A DNA stretch of 49,557 nt from Coriobacteriaceae bacterium (GTDB lineage Bacteria; Actinomycetota; Coriobacteriia; Coriobacteriales; Coriobacteriaceae), in contig CABJBO010000014.1 of assembly GCA_902363875.1 (NCBI GenBank), forward strand, positions 1 through 49,557, written 5' to 3'. The position numbers and the translations under genes were made by a program. The first letter of the stretch is position 1. Every line of letters starts with the position of its first letter. The notes under the pieces were generated by a model, which had not been told where the DNA came from, searched no databases, and saw nothing but the letters and a program-made list of their open reading frames with translations. This document shows, piece by piece, positions 14,207-22,249 of this stretch.

Positions 14207-15334
14207 ATGAAGGATCTACTTTGTGACATATCGGCTTTTAGGTACTGGCGTTTGCCTCCTCAAGCCCTCGCTTTGTGTCCGCCACTTCCACGACCGGAAG
14301 AAGACCGGCAGCGATATGGCCTCGCCCGTAACCCGACGGCTGCGGTTGCGCTCGGCTTGCCGTTGCATACATTGGTTGGGACGAGAAATAAGCGGACTTG
14401 TCCTGCCAGCGTTAGGCAACGGCTGTTCCTTGGTGAGCTTCCCAGGGAATCCGTGCTGGAAACGGAACATGGGTTTTTGGTCACATCTCCTTTGCTGACG
14501 GCATTCATCATGTCGCGGCATCTGACGGATCTCCAGCTGCTTTTGGTATTGGCGGAGATGTGCGGCTTGTTTACGGTTTGTGCCTTGCCAGCAGCACTCG
14601 AGGCAGAGCTTTCGCGTGCAATTGAGTCGGGCGCGATTCCGGCAACCTTTGGTTGGGCACGTTGCCCGTCCGAGGACGGTGCCGCCTCAAATTTGTGGCG
14701 GCGCGACGCTTTGGTTTTGGACGGAGATCTTGACCGTTTTTGTTCAGATGTTTGTGGGATGCGTTACGGCAAGCGATTTGTCGCGGTATCGCATCTCGTT
14801 CCACTGGGTGCCGCATCGCCTTTTGAGGTTGAGACGTATTTGTTGCTTGGGTTGCCACGATCATTGGGAGGCGAAGGTTTTTGCGGCATAGAGCTCAATG
14901 TCGAAGTGGCGCTAAGCGCAAGTGCTCGGGCGATTGTAGGCAAGTCCCGTGTATATATCGACCTACTTCTTTCTTCGCCGGACGGAGAGCGACAGGTGGC
15001 CATTGAATGCCAAGGAAAGGGCTCACACGGGCGAGCCGGGGATGGTTTGCGTGACGCCGACCGCATGACGGCGCTTCAGGCCATGGGCTACGATGTATTT
15101 CTCCTGACACACGGACAGATATCCGATGATGATAGATTCCATGCGATTGTTAAGGCCGTATGCAGGTTGCTCGATGTTGAATATCGCGATAAAAGCTTGG
15201 AGGAGCAAGGGGCCGAGGCATTACTTCGGTCTGAGCTATTCGTTGACTGGTCAAAACTGGGAGAAATCGACAAAAAGATGCCCGTTAGACACAAAAAGGC
15301 CCGATCATGGACGGTTGCAAATCTAAGTGAGTAG
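14207..15334 (+). CDS. Vsr/DUF559-like PD-(D/E)XK nuclease family protein
   Basis: A 375-residue cytosolic protein. The C-terminal third looks like the Vsr/DUF559 nuclease fold: Asp252 (VYIDLLL), Glu267 and Gln269 (VAIECQGKGSH), then DADRMTALQAMGYDVFLLTHGQI, which matches the family's helix and last strand. Gln in place of the usual Lys is a variation seen in some PD-(D/E)XK enzymes. The middle part has SPFEVETYLLLGLPRSLGGEG, a block I recall from Coriobacteriia paralogues of unknown role. No clear ribosome site; ATG 14207 is used, GTG 14201 is possible. The gene is flanked by repeat copies 1 and 2, and copy 2 provides its last codons and stop. It appears less G+C-rich than its neighbours. 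A role in mobility, defence or mismatch repair is inference. Confidence 0.65.
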   Translation: MKDLLCDISAFRYWRLPPQALALCPPLPRPEEDRQRYGLARNPTAAVALGLPLHTLVGTRNKRTCPASVRQRLFLGELPRESVLETEHGFLVTSPLLTAFIMSRHLTDLQLLLVLAEMCGLFTVCALPAALEAELSRAIESGAIPATFGWARCPSEDGAASNLWRRDALVLDGDLDRFCSDVCGMRYGKRFVAVSHLVPLGAASPFEVETYLLLGLPRSLGGEGFCGIELNVEVALSASARAIVGKSRVYIDLLLSSPDGERQVAIECQGKGSHGRAGDGLRDADRMTALQAMGYDVFLLTHGQISDDDRFHAIVKAVCRLLDVEYRDKSLEEQGAEALLRSELFVDWSKLGEIDKKMPVRHKKARSWTVANLSE

Positions 15335-15445
15335 ACTTTTAGCGTGATGGCGACCAGATTGTTTTGCGGCAAGCTATCTACCTGCGGTTTTATAAAGCAA
15401 TACGGGTGGTCTGCTCGACAAGTTCCCAAAAGGCTACTCGCTTAG
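15323..15445 (+). repeat. 123-bp structured palindromic repeat, copy 2
   Basis: Begins CTAAGTGAGTAGACTTTT and ends AAAAGGCTACTCGCTTAG. One base change in the right arm (A to G) keeps a U-G pair if the element is RNA. CGA-C-CAGA pairs with TCTG-C-TCG, again across one C/C mismatch as in copy 1. The TTTTGCGGCAAG and TCTACCTGCGG blocks are kept. It starts within the nuclease gene and supplies its stop codon. Confidence 0.85.
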
Positions 15446-15515
15446 TTTTTGACGCGAAGCCGATGTCAAAGGTGGTCCTATTTTTGGGACGTTAACTGGT
15501 TTGCAAGACACGAAA

Positions 15516-15543
15516 AAGGCCCGAACCATGCGGTCCGGGCCTT
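15516..15543 (-). terminator. intrinsic terminator after the rubrerythrin gene
   Basis: AAGGCCCGaACC pairs with GGTcCGGGCCTT; read on the minus strand it is followed by TTTTTCG. Its left half (GACACGAAAAAGGCCCGA...) is also found, slightly changed, at 15288-15311 inside the end of the nuclease gene. Confidence 0.85.
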
Positions 15544-15576
15544 ATAAAGCTAGAGAATGTCTCTCAGGCGTTTGGC

Positions 15577-16137
15577 TTAGCCGAAGTAGCGCTTTAGCAG
15601 GCCGGCGAAAGCCTTGCCGTGGCGAGCCTCGTCGCGAGCCATCTCGTGCACGGTGTCGTGGATGGCATCGAGACCAGCGGCCTTGGCGCGCTTGGCGAGA
15701 TCGGTCTTGCCGGCGGTGGCGCCGTTCTCGGCCTCAACGCGCATCTCGAGGTTCTTCTTGGTGGAGTCGGTCACGACCTCGCCCAGGAGCTCGGCGAACT
15801 TGGCGGCGTGCTCGGCCTCCTCGTGGGCAGCCTTCTCCCAGTACAGGCCGATCTCGGGATAGCCCTCGCGATGAGCGACGCGAGCCATGGCCAGGTACAT
15901 ACCGACCTCAGAGCACTCGCCCTCAAAGTTGGCGCGCAGGTCAGCAACGATGTCCTCGGAGACACCCTCCATCTTGGCGACGCCCACGACGTGCTCGGCA
16001 GCCCACTCGAGCTGACCCTCTTCCTGCCTCAGGAAACGAGAACCGGGAACGCCGCACTGGGGGCACTTGAAGTCCTCGGGCAGCTGGTCGCCGTCGAACT
16101 CTTCCACATAACCGCAAACGGGGCAAACAAACTTCAT
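15577..16137 (-). CDS. rubrerythrin with N-terminal rubredoxin domain (NADH/hydroperoxide reductase type)
   Basis: A 186-residue non-haem iron protein. An N-terminal rubredoxin-like domain carries CPVCGY and CPQCGV (four iron-binding Cys, residues about 5-30). The rest is a ferritin-like four-helix domain with repeated ExxH motifs ([19 protein letters not shown]) for the di-iron site. The order rubredoxin-first is that of reverse rubrerythrins of anaerobes, which reduce hydrogen peroxide to water with electrons from NADH via rubredoxin. The start is the ATG at 16137, after AAAGGAT; earlier in-frame codons lack a site. Single gene with its own terminator; the upstream region 16200-16310 is markedly AT-rich and should hold the promoter. 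Confidence 0.93.
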   Translation of the reverse strand: MKFVCPVCGYVEEFDGDQLPEDFKCPQCGVPGSRFLRQEEGQLEWAAEHVVGVAKMEGVSEDIVADLRANFEGECSEVGMYLAMARVAHREGYPEIGLYWEKAAHEEAEHAAKFAELLGEVVTDSTKKNLEMRVEAENGATAGKTDLAKRAKAAGLDAIHDTVHEMARDEARHGKAFAGLLKRYFG

Positions 16138-16393
16138 GATTCGATCCTTTCGATCGATGGCGATTGTGCGCTCGTCCGGTCCCGTAAGGGCCCTCTCCGG
16201 ACGTGCTTCTTGACGAGTTCTATTATCCATAAATGCAACCAAATGTGAAGCCTATTAGGAATGATTTTTAATAAAATAATTTTGAGATGTGAAGATGTTG
16301 ATTGATTAACGGTTTGCAAGTCATATACGGACGCCGCTGAGTACAATCGGGCGAGCAAATGTTGACCTATCAACAAATGAAGGAGTTTCCTTT

Positions 16394-17614
16394 ATGCATC
16401 TAGCCCGTCGTGCCTGGTGCCGAACATATCAGACGGTTTTTCGCATTGCATTGCCAATCCTGCCCTATACCGAGCCGCGCATTTTAGAGCATGCCGAGGA
16501 TGTGCCCGCGGTGCTTCAAAAGCGCTCGATCCAGAAGGTCCTTATCGTGACGGATCCCGGCATTGCCCGTCTGGGGCTCACGGCACCGCTCGAGACGGCG
16601 CTCGCATCCAAGGGGATTGGCGTTTCGGTCTATGCCGAAACGCGTGCAAACCCCACGGTCTCAAACGTGGAGGAAGCGGCGTCCCTGTACCGAGAGAGCG
16701 CCTGCCGGGCCATTATCGGCTTTGGCGGAGGATCAGCCATGGACTGCGCCAAGGGCGTGGGCGCACGTATTGCGCAGCCAAACAAGCCCATCAACAAGAT
16801 GCGCGGCCTGCTGCGGATTCATCGTCGCCTGCCGCTGCTCATCGCCGTCCCTACCACGGCAGGCACGGGAAGCGAAGTCACACTCGCGGCGGTTATCACC
16901 GATGACGAGACGCACTACAAGTACCCCATTAACGACTTTGTGCTTATCCCGCGCTTTGCGGTGCACGACCCCGAGTTTACACGCGGCCTGCCCGCCTCCA
17001 TTACGGGGCAGACGGGCATGGATGCCCTGACGCATGCCGTCGAGGCCTTTATCGGCCGTAGCACCACGCCCTACACGCGCAAGATGGCGCGTCAGGCGGT
17101 CCAGCTCATCCACGACAATTTGCCCGAGGCTTATGAGCATGGCGACGACATGCGCGCTCGTCGCAATATGCTTTCGGCGGCGTATAAAGCGGGTGTTGCA
17201 TTTACCCGCTCCTATGTCGGATACGTGCATGCCATCGCGCACAGTCTGGGCGGCCGATACGGAATTCCGCACGGTTTGGCCAACGCGATCATCCTGCCGC
17301 ACATGCTTCGCGCTTATGGTGACGCCGCCGCCCCCAAGCTTGCCGATCTTGCTCGCATGGCCGGTATCGCGCCGGCTAACGCGCAGGACAGTCTTGCGGC
17401 CGAGGCCTTTATCGATTGGGTCGACCGCATGAATGCCGCCTTGGGCATTCCCAAATATGTGACGGGCATTCGCCGCTCCGATATTCCGCAAATGGCGGCC
17501 CATGCCGATGCCGAGGCCAATCCGCTATACCCCGTTCCACTTTTGATGGACCGTTTGGAGCTCGAGCGTATGTACGAGGTGGTTGCGGGTGGTATGTTTG
17601 AAGACGAGAACTAG
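16394..17614 (+). CDS. iron-containing alcohol dehydrogenase
   Basis: A 406-residue group III alcohol dehydrogenase. The nucleotide site GFGGGSAMDCAK lies at about residues 109-120. Metal ligands are visible in GMDALTHAVEAF and YVHAIAHSLGGRYGIPHG. Such enzymes interconvert alcohols and aldehydes with NAD(P)H. GAAGGAG stands eight bases before the ATG. It is followed after eight bases by an aldehyde dehydrogenase gene, so the pair forms an operon for converting an alcohol through its aldehyde to the acid, or the reverse during fermentation. The N-terminus (about 25 residues before the usual first strand) is somewhat long; its role is unclear. Confidence 0.93.
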   Translation: MHLARRAWCRTYQTVFRIALPILPYTEPRILEHAEDVPAVLQKRSIQKVLIVTDPGIARLGLTAPLETALASKGIGVSVYAETRANPTVSNVEEAASLYRESACRAIIGFGGGSAMDCAKGVGARIAQPNKPINKMRGLLRIHRRLPLLIAVPTTAGTGSEVTLAAVITDDETHYKYPINDFVLIPRFAVHDPEFTRGLPASITGQTGMDALTHAVEAFIGRSTTPYTRKMARQAVQLIHDNLPEAYEHGDDMRARRNMLSAAYKAGVAFTRSYVGYVHAIAHSLGGRYGIPHGLANAIILPHMLRAYGDAAAPKLADLARMAGIAPANAQDSLAAEAFIDWVDRMNAALGIPKYVTGIRRSDIPQMAAHADAEANPLYPVPLLMDRLELERMYEVVAGGMFEDEN

Positions 17615-17622
17615 GAGGGTCC

Positions 17623-19002
17623 ATGAACACCGAGGAAATTGCGCGCATCGTCGGCGATCAGCGCGCCTACTTTAAGACGCACGCCACGTTTGATGTCGAT
17701 GCTCGACGTCGCGCGCTCGTGAGTTTACGCGATGCGGTGCGGGCCCACGAGGCCGATATCGCCCATGCGCTCAAGACCGATTTGGGGAAGTCGCATGACG
17801 AGGCCTATATGTGCGAGATCGGCACGTCGCTTTCCGAGATTCGACATCAGATTGCGCATGTTGCTCGATGGAGTCGCCCGCGCCTGCGCCCGTGCGACCT
17901 CGCCAACGCCGTGAGCGTGTGTAAGACGCAGGCCGTGCCCTATGGCGTCACGCTCATCATGGCTCCATGGAACTATCCGTTTTTGTTGACGCTCGAGCCG
18001 CTCGCTGGAGCCCTTGCCGCGGGCAATACCGTGGTCATCAAGCCGAGCGCCTATGCCCCGGGATCGAGCGCGGTGCTCAAGCAAATCTGCGAAGAGGCAT
18101 TTGATCCGCGCCTGGTGACGGTTGTAGAAGGCGGCCGTGCCGAGAACGAAGCACTGCTCGATGAGTGCTGGGACAAGGTTTTCTTTACCGGTAGCGTTCC
18201 GGTCGGCAAGCTCGTCATGGAGCGCGCAAGTAAAAACCTGACGCCCGTGACGCTTGAGCTGGGCGGAAAGAGTCCCTGCATCGTGGATGCGACGGCAAAC
18301 TTGAAGGTCGCGGCGCGGCGTATCGCCTTTGGTAAATGGCTCAACGTGGGGCAGACCTGCGTGGCGCCCGACTACCTGCTGGTCGATGCGCGCGTGCACG
18401 ACGAGCTGCTGGGCCTTATCAAGGAAGAGGCCCGCCGTATGTTTGGTGAACATCCGCTCGATAACGAGGACTACGGGCATATCGTCAACGCCAAGCATTT
18501 TGCGCGCGTGCGCGGGTTGATTGATCCCGATAAGGTCGTGCTTGGGGGTGCCGCACGCGAGGCTTCGCTCAAGATTGAGCCGACGATTTTGGACGGTGTG
18601 ACCCTCGATGACGCCGTGATGCAGGAGGAGATCTTCGGTCCCATCTTGCCGGTGCTGACGTTTGAGAGCTTAGACGAGGCCGAGACGTTTGTTACGGATC
18701 GTCCGACGCCGCTGGCCCTGTATATCTTTAGCCAGGACCGTGCGGCTCAGCAGCGCTTTGTGCGCTGCGTGCCCTTTGGTGGTGGCTGCGTCAACGACAC
18801 GATCATGCACTTGGCTACGAGCCATATGGGCTTTGGCGGCATGGGTGCGAGCGGTATGGGCCAGTACCATGGCCGCGAGAGCTTCGATACGTTTAGCCAC
18901 AAGAAGAGCATCGTGAACAAAGCAACATGGCTGGACGTGCCATTCCGCTATGCCCCTTATGCAAGCTGGAAGCACAAGTTCGTGCGCATGTTTGTGCATT
19001 AG
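17623..19002 (+). CDS. NAD(P)-dependent aldehyde dehydrogenase, class 3-like
   Basis: A 459-residue enzyme of the ALDH superfamily, closest in layout to class 3/coniferyl-aldehyde types: short, with a C-terminal hydrophobic tail (WLDVPFRYAPY...). Catalytic Glu212 is in LELGGKSP and nucleophile Cys246 in NVGQTCVAPD. The cofactor strand is MAPWNYPF and FTGSVPVGK. It oxidises an aldehyde to the acid. GGAGGG lies before the ATG. Second gene of an operon with the iron-dependent alcohol dehydrogenase. Confidence 0.94.
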   Translation: MNTEEIARIVGDQRAYFKTHATFDVDARRRALVSLRDAVRAHEADIAHALKTDLGKSHDEAYMCEIGTSLSEIRHQIAHVARWSRPRLRPCDLANAVSVCKTQAVPYGVTLIMAPWNYPFLLTLEPLAGALAAGNTVVIKPSAYAPGSSAVLKQICEEAFDPRLVTVVEGGRAENEALLDECWDKVFFTGSVPVGKLVMERASKNLTPVTLELGGKSPCIVDATANLKVAARRIAFGKWLNVGQTCVAPDYLLVDARVHDELLGLIKEEARRMFGEHPLDNEDYGHIVNAKHFARVRGLIDPDKVVLGGAAREASLKIEPTILDGVTLDDAVMQEEIFGPILPVLTFESLDEAETFVTDRPTPLALYIFSQDRAAQQRFVRCVPFGGGCVNDTIMHLATSHMGFGGMGASGMGQYHGRESFDTFSHKKSIVNKATWLDVPFRYAPYASWKHKFVRMFVH

Positions 19003-19125
19003 AATCAGATGGCATAGCGACAAACGGTCGAAAAGGCGCGGGTGGGGCGAATTTGTGGCCGCGCGAGTTCGTAGACTTCTCTGTAAGGTTAAACGCTGGT
19101 TTATCCAGCCGTTAGAGGAGTTGCC

Positions 19126-19452
19126 ATGTACGAGCCTTCACGTGTTCTTTTGTCGTTTCATATTGCAGGATTTCAGTATGCCGATGGCGCCTTGGTCTTG
19201 GGCGATCTTAAAGTGGGCGATAAGCTGACGCTGTGTGCCGAGCGCGATAATCCCCATGACCCCGAGGCGGTTGCGATCTATTACGGCAACACCAAGCTTG
19301 GCTATGTTCCGGGAAACGAGGTCGGCCCGCTGTCCTTGATGATGTATTACGGCCACGAAGACGTATTTGAGGCCCTCGTGCAACAGGTTGCCCCCGAGCG
19401 CAGCCCGTGGCATCAGGTGCGCGTTGGGCTCTATGTGGTGGATGCTCGCTAG
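19126..19452 (+). CDS. stand-alone HIRAN domain protein
   Basis: A 108-residue protein that is almost entirely a HIRAN domain: FHIAGFQYADGALVLGDL at the start, LTLCAERDNPHDPEAVAIYY and KLGYVPGNE in the middle, the conserved order of the family. HIRAN domains bind 3' DNA ends or damaged DNA in HLTF/Rad5 helicases; free HIRAN proteins in bacteria are little studied. GAGGAG stands before the ATG. A 59-residue charged protein follows at once, then a phosphoesterase. Confidence 0.85.
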   Translation: MYEPSRVLLSFHIAGFQYADGALVLGDLKVGDKLTLCAERDNPHDPEAVAIYYGNTKLGYVPGNEVGPLSLMMYYGHEDVFEALVQQVAPERSPWHQVRVGLYVVDAR

Positions 19453-19470
19453 TCGGCGATGGAGGCGGTC

Positions 19471-19650
19471 ATGTTTGATGACGATGACCTGTTAGATCTG
19501 ACAGATGATCCGTTTGAGTGGGATATGCTGCTCGATGACGATGAGTTGGAGCAGGACCGCAAGAAACGGCAGGGTAAGAAAACTCAGGGCGACGCTTCGA
19601 AAAAGCAAGACAAGCGCCGACGCGGTCTGTTCGGCGGGCTCTTTGGCTAA
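19471..19650 (+). CDS. small highly charged protein
   Basis: A 59-residue protein: residues 1-33 are acidic (Asp/Glu/Leu), 34-55 are Lys/Arg/Gln rich, and the tail is RRRGLFGGLFG. I do not recognise a family. The start is the ATG at 19471, after GGAGG. It lies 18 bp after the HIRAN gene and is probably translated with it. The bipolar charge suggests a partner-binding or nucleic-acid-binding role; this is inference. Confidence 0.65.
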   Translation: MFDDDDLLDLTDDPFEWDMLLDDDELEQDRKKRQGKKTQGDASKKQDKRRRGLFGGLFG

Positions 19651-19716
19651 CCGCCGCATCGCTGTGTCTGTATACTTAGCACGAGTTTGATGCGTTGCGA
19701 AATGAGGACAGAGACG

Positions 19717-20262
19717 ATGATGTGGTTTACCGCCGACCTGCACTTGGGCGATACGAATATCTTGCACGACATGGACCGGCCGTTTGGCTCGGTCGAGGAG
19801 ATGAATCGCAAGGTCATCGATGCCATCAATGAGTGCGTGGCTGCGGATGATCGCCTCCATATTCTGGGTGACTTTACCTATCGTTTGCCCCTGGCGGATG
19901 CTGTGCGCCTGCGCGAGCGTATCGAATGCAAGAATGTGACGCTTATCCGTGGCAACCATGACGGCGACTGGGAAGATCCCGACGCACCGCAGATTTGGGA
20001 AGACGTGCGCGATTACCTGGAGATTGCTCCCGGCTATGCCAAGGGTCATCGCCTGGTGATGAGCCATTACCCCATGCTCAGTTGGAATGGCAAGGCGCGC
20101 GGCGCCATCATGCTGCACGGGCATATCCACAGCAGAGGAGACCGCACCAACGCGCGCAATCGCGACCGCGAGCGCCCCATCTTTCGTTACGATGTCGGCC
20201 TCGACGCCAACGATTACAAGCCCGTAAGCCGTGACCAGATTCTCGGTTTTTTTGGACTGTAA
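19717..20262 (+). CDS. metallophosphoesterase (calcineurin-like, YfcE-type)
   Basis: A 181-residue phosphoesterase with all metal-binding blocks: TADLHLGD, HILGDF, IRGNHDGD, MSHYP and LHGHIHS. Proteins of this size with this pattern hydrolyse phosphodiesters or nucleotides; the substrate is not known. AGGACAG precedes the ATG at 19717. Upstream in-frame codons (TTG, ATG) extend the protein by ten residues with no ribosome site. It may be part of a transcript with the HIRAN and 59-residue genes. Confidence 0.9.
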   Translation: MMWFTADLHLGDTNILHDMDRPFGSVEEMNRKVIDAINECVAADDRLHILGDFTYRLPLADAVRLRERIECKNVTLIRGNHDGDWEDPDAPQIWEDVRDYLEIAPGYAKGHRLVMSHYPMLSWNGKARGAIMLHGHIHSRGDRTNARNRDRERPIFRYDVGLDANDYKPVSRDQILGFFGL

Positions 20263-20280
20263 TTCTCGAACCACCGCACA

Positions 20281-20317
20281 AACCACCACAAAGGTGCCTG
20301 TCCCCTTTGCGGTGGTT
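20281..20317. repeat. REP-like palindrome with GTCCC loop
   Basis: AACCACCACAAAGG pairs with CCTTTGCGGTGGTT (one mismatch) around the loop TGCCTGTCC. A partial extra copy of the left arm (AACCACCGCACA) precedes it. The loop resembles that of the palindrome at 34398-34434. Elements with this kind of core are often spread by REP-associated transposases; none is in the window. Confidence 0.65.
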
Positions 20318-20319
20318 CT

Positions 20320-20354
20320 GGCGCCGTTGCCATTATGGCAGCGGCGCCTTTTTT
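20320..20354 (+). terminator. intrinsic terminator after the phosphoesterase gene
   Basis: A 12-bp stem (GGCGCCGTTGCC/GGCAGCGGCGCC, one G-T pair) and a short loop, followed by TTTTTT. Confidence 0.9.
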
Positions 20355-20412
20355 GTCCGTGCGGCGCGGTAGAGTGTAGGCGGTTGAAATTTGCGTCCAT
20401 CGAGGAGCTGCT

Positions 20413-22170
20413 ATGAACGAGATCAAGTGCCCGCATTGTGGCGAAGTTTTTAAGGTCGATGCGTCCGGCTATGCGGAGATTGTCAAACAAGTGCGCAATG
20501 CCGAGTTTTCGCGCGACCTGGATGAGCGTGTGAAGGCAGTCCAGCGTGAGGGCGAGCAGGCGCTGGAGCTTGAGCGCTCGCTTTCGACGGCTGCCTTGCA
20601 AAAGGCAGAGTCTCAGCGCAACGCTCAACTTACCGAGCAGAAGAACGCTGCAGCTCAACAGCTGGCACAAGAGGTTGCCAAGCGCGATGCCGAGCTTTAC
20701 GAGCTGCGCGCCAAGCTCGAGGGCGCTGCCGCAGAGCGCGAGAGCGCAAGCCAGCGCGCGGCGGTTGAGGCCCGTGCCGACGCTCAAAAGGAGAATGCCG
20801 AGCTTCAGCGCGAGATCGACAATTTGCGTGCGCAGCTGGGACGCAAGGATGACGAAGCCAAGCTTGCCGAGGCTTCGGCGCGCAATGCCGCTCAAAACGA
20901 TTTAGCCACACGCGATGCGCAGATTGCCGAGCTGCAGGCCAGACTTGCCGCGGCGGACAGGGCCCAGGAGATGGCGCTTGCCGCTGCTGCGGCCGAGTCG
21001 CAGCGTGAGCTCGATGCCGCTCGCAGCGAGGCCGAGCGCGCACTTGCTGACTACCGTGCGACGGTACAGGAGAAGTTTTCCGCCGCAAAGGCTCAGTCTG
21101 AGCAGGAGGCCGAGGGCCTGCGTGCGCAGCTGCGCGAGCAGGAGCTGAAGGCAAAAATGAACCTGTCGGAGGCGGTCGCCGCGGCGGAACGAGAGCGCGA
21201 TGAGGCACGTGCCAAGCTGACGAGCGAGCTGGCGGTGCGCGATTCTCGCGAGGAGCAAGCCAAGGCGGCACACGAGCTCGAGCTCGCGCAGGCCAAGCGC
21301 GCGAGCGATGACCTGATTCGCTACAAGGATGAAGAGATTGAGCGCCTTAAGGACATGAAGGTCCGCCTGTCCACCAAGATGGTGGGCGAGTCGCTCGAGC
21401 AGCACTGCGAGACTGAGTTCAACCGTCTGCGCATGACGGCGTTTCCCAACGCGTACTTCGAGAAAGATAACGATGCGTCCGAGGGTACCAAGGGCGACTT
21501 TATCTTCCGCGAGTGCGATGCGAGCGGCAACGAGGTCATTTCGATTATGTTCGAGATGAAAAACGAGAACGACGAGACTGCGACCAAGCATAAAAACGAG
21601 GACTTCTTTAAGAAACTCGATCACGATCGTCGCCAGAAAGGCTGTGAGTACGCGGTGCTCTGCACGCTGCTCGAGCCCGAGAGCGAGCTTTACAACGCCG
21701 GCATCGTGGACGTGAGCTATCGCTACGAGAAGATGTACGTAATCCGCCCGCAGTTCTTCATTCCCATGATCACGCTGCTGCGCAACGCCGCCATGGGTTC
21801 GCTTCGCTATAAGCAGGAGCTGGCGGAGTACAAACAGCAGAATATCGACGTCACGAACTTCGAAGCCAAGATGGAAAAGTTCAAGAATGATTTCGGTCGC
21901 AACTACGAGATCGCGAGCCGCAAGTTCCAAACGGCGATTGATGAGATCGACAAGACGATTAGCCATCTACAGAAAACCAAGGAGGCGTTGCTGTCCTCCG
22001 AGAACAATCTGCGCCTAGCCAACAAGAAAGCCGACGATCTTACCATTCGCAAGCTCACGTGGGGCAACAAGACCATGAAGGCGGCGTTTGACGAGGCGCG
22101 CGGGGCTGCGTCAGAGACAAACGATAAGCCGGCCGAGGCGGATTCGTATGAGGTCGAGGATGCCGAGTAG
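20413..22170 (+). CDS. DUF2130 coiled-coil protein with zinc ribbon
   Basis: A 585-residue protein. The N-terminus has a short zinc-ribbon-like CPHCG. Residues about 35-320 are a long Ala/Glu/Arg/Gln-rich coiled coil. From about 320 comes the DUF2130 domain ([32 protein letters not shown], split here; [23 protein letters not shown]), distantly related to PD-(D/E)XK nucleases, followed by another coiled coil. The biochemical role of DUF2130 proteins is not established; a DNA-handling function has been suggested. GAGGAG precedes the ATG. Single gene. Confidence 0.88.
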   Translation: MNEIKCPHCGEVFKVDASGYAEIVKQVRNAEFSRDLDERVKAVQREGEQALELERSLSTAALQKAESQRNAQLTEQKNAAAQQLAQEVAKRDAELYELRAKLEGAAAERESASQRAAVEARADAQKENAELQREIDNLRAQLGRKDDEAKLAEASARNAAQNDLATRDAQIAELQARLAAADRAQEMALAAAAAESQRELDAARSEAERALADYRATVQEKFSAAKAQSEQEAEGLRAQLREQELKAKMNLSEAVAAAERERDEARAKLTSELAVRDSREEQAKAAHELELAQAKRASDDLIRYKDEEIERLKDMKVRLSTKMVGESLEQHCETEFNRLRMTAFPNAYFEKDNDASEGTKGDFIFRECDASGNEVISIMFEMKNENDETATKHKNEDFFKKLDHDRRQKGCEYAVLCTLLEPESELYNAGIVDVSYRYEKMYVIRPQFFIPMITLLRNAAMGSLRYKQELAEYKQQNIDVTNFEAKMEKFKNDFGRNYEIASRKFQTAIDEIDKTISHLQKTKEALLSSENNLRLANKKADDLTIRKLTWGNKTMKAAFDEARGAASETNDKPAEADSYEVEDAE

Positions 22171-22189
22171 GGCATAGCGGATCGTGCAA

Positions 22190-22227
22190 AAGCGGGGCCG
22201 CTGGCGATATTGCCAACGGCCCCGCTT
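22190..22227. terminator. bidirectional terminator
   Basis: An 11-bp perfect stem AAGCGGGGCCG/CGGCCCCGCTT with an inner TGGC/GCCA stem, between convergent genes. Confidence 0.85.
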
Positions 22228-22249
22228 CGTTTCGTTCCAGTATGTTCGG

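Noticed and set aside
19492..20895. Open frame of 467 codons on the minus strand across three plus-strand genes
   Set aside because: It spans the phosphoesterase, a terminator and part of the DUF2130 gene, which are all supported by family motifs on the plus strand.
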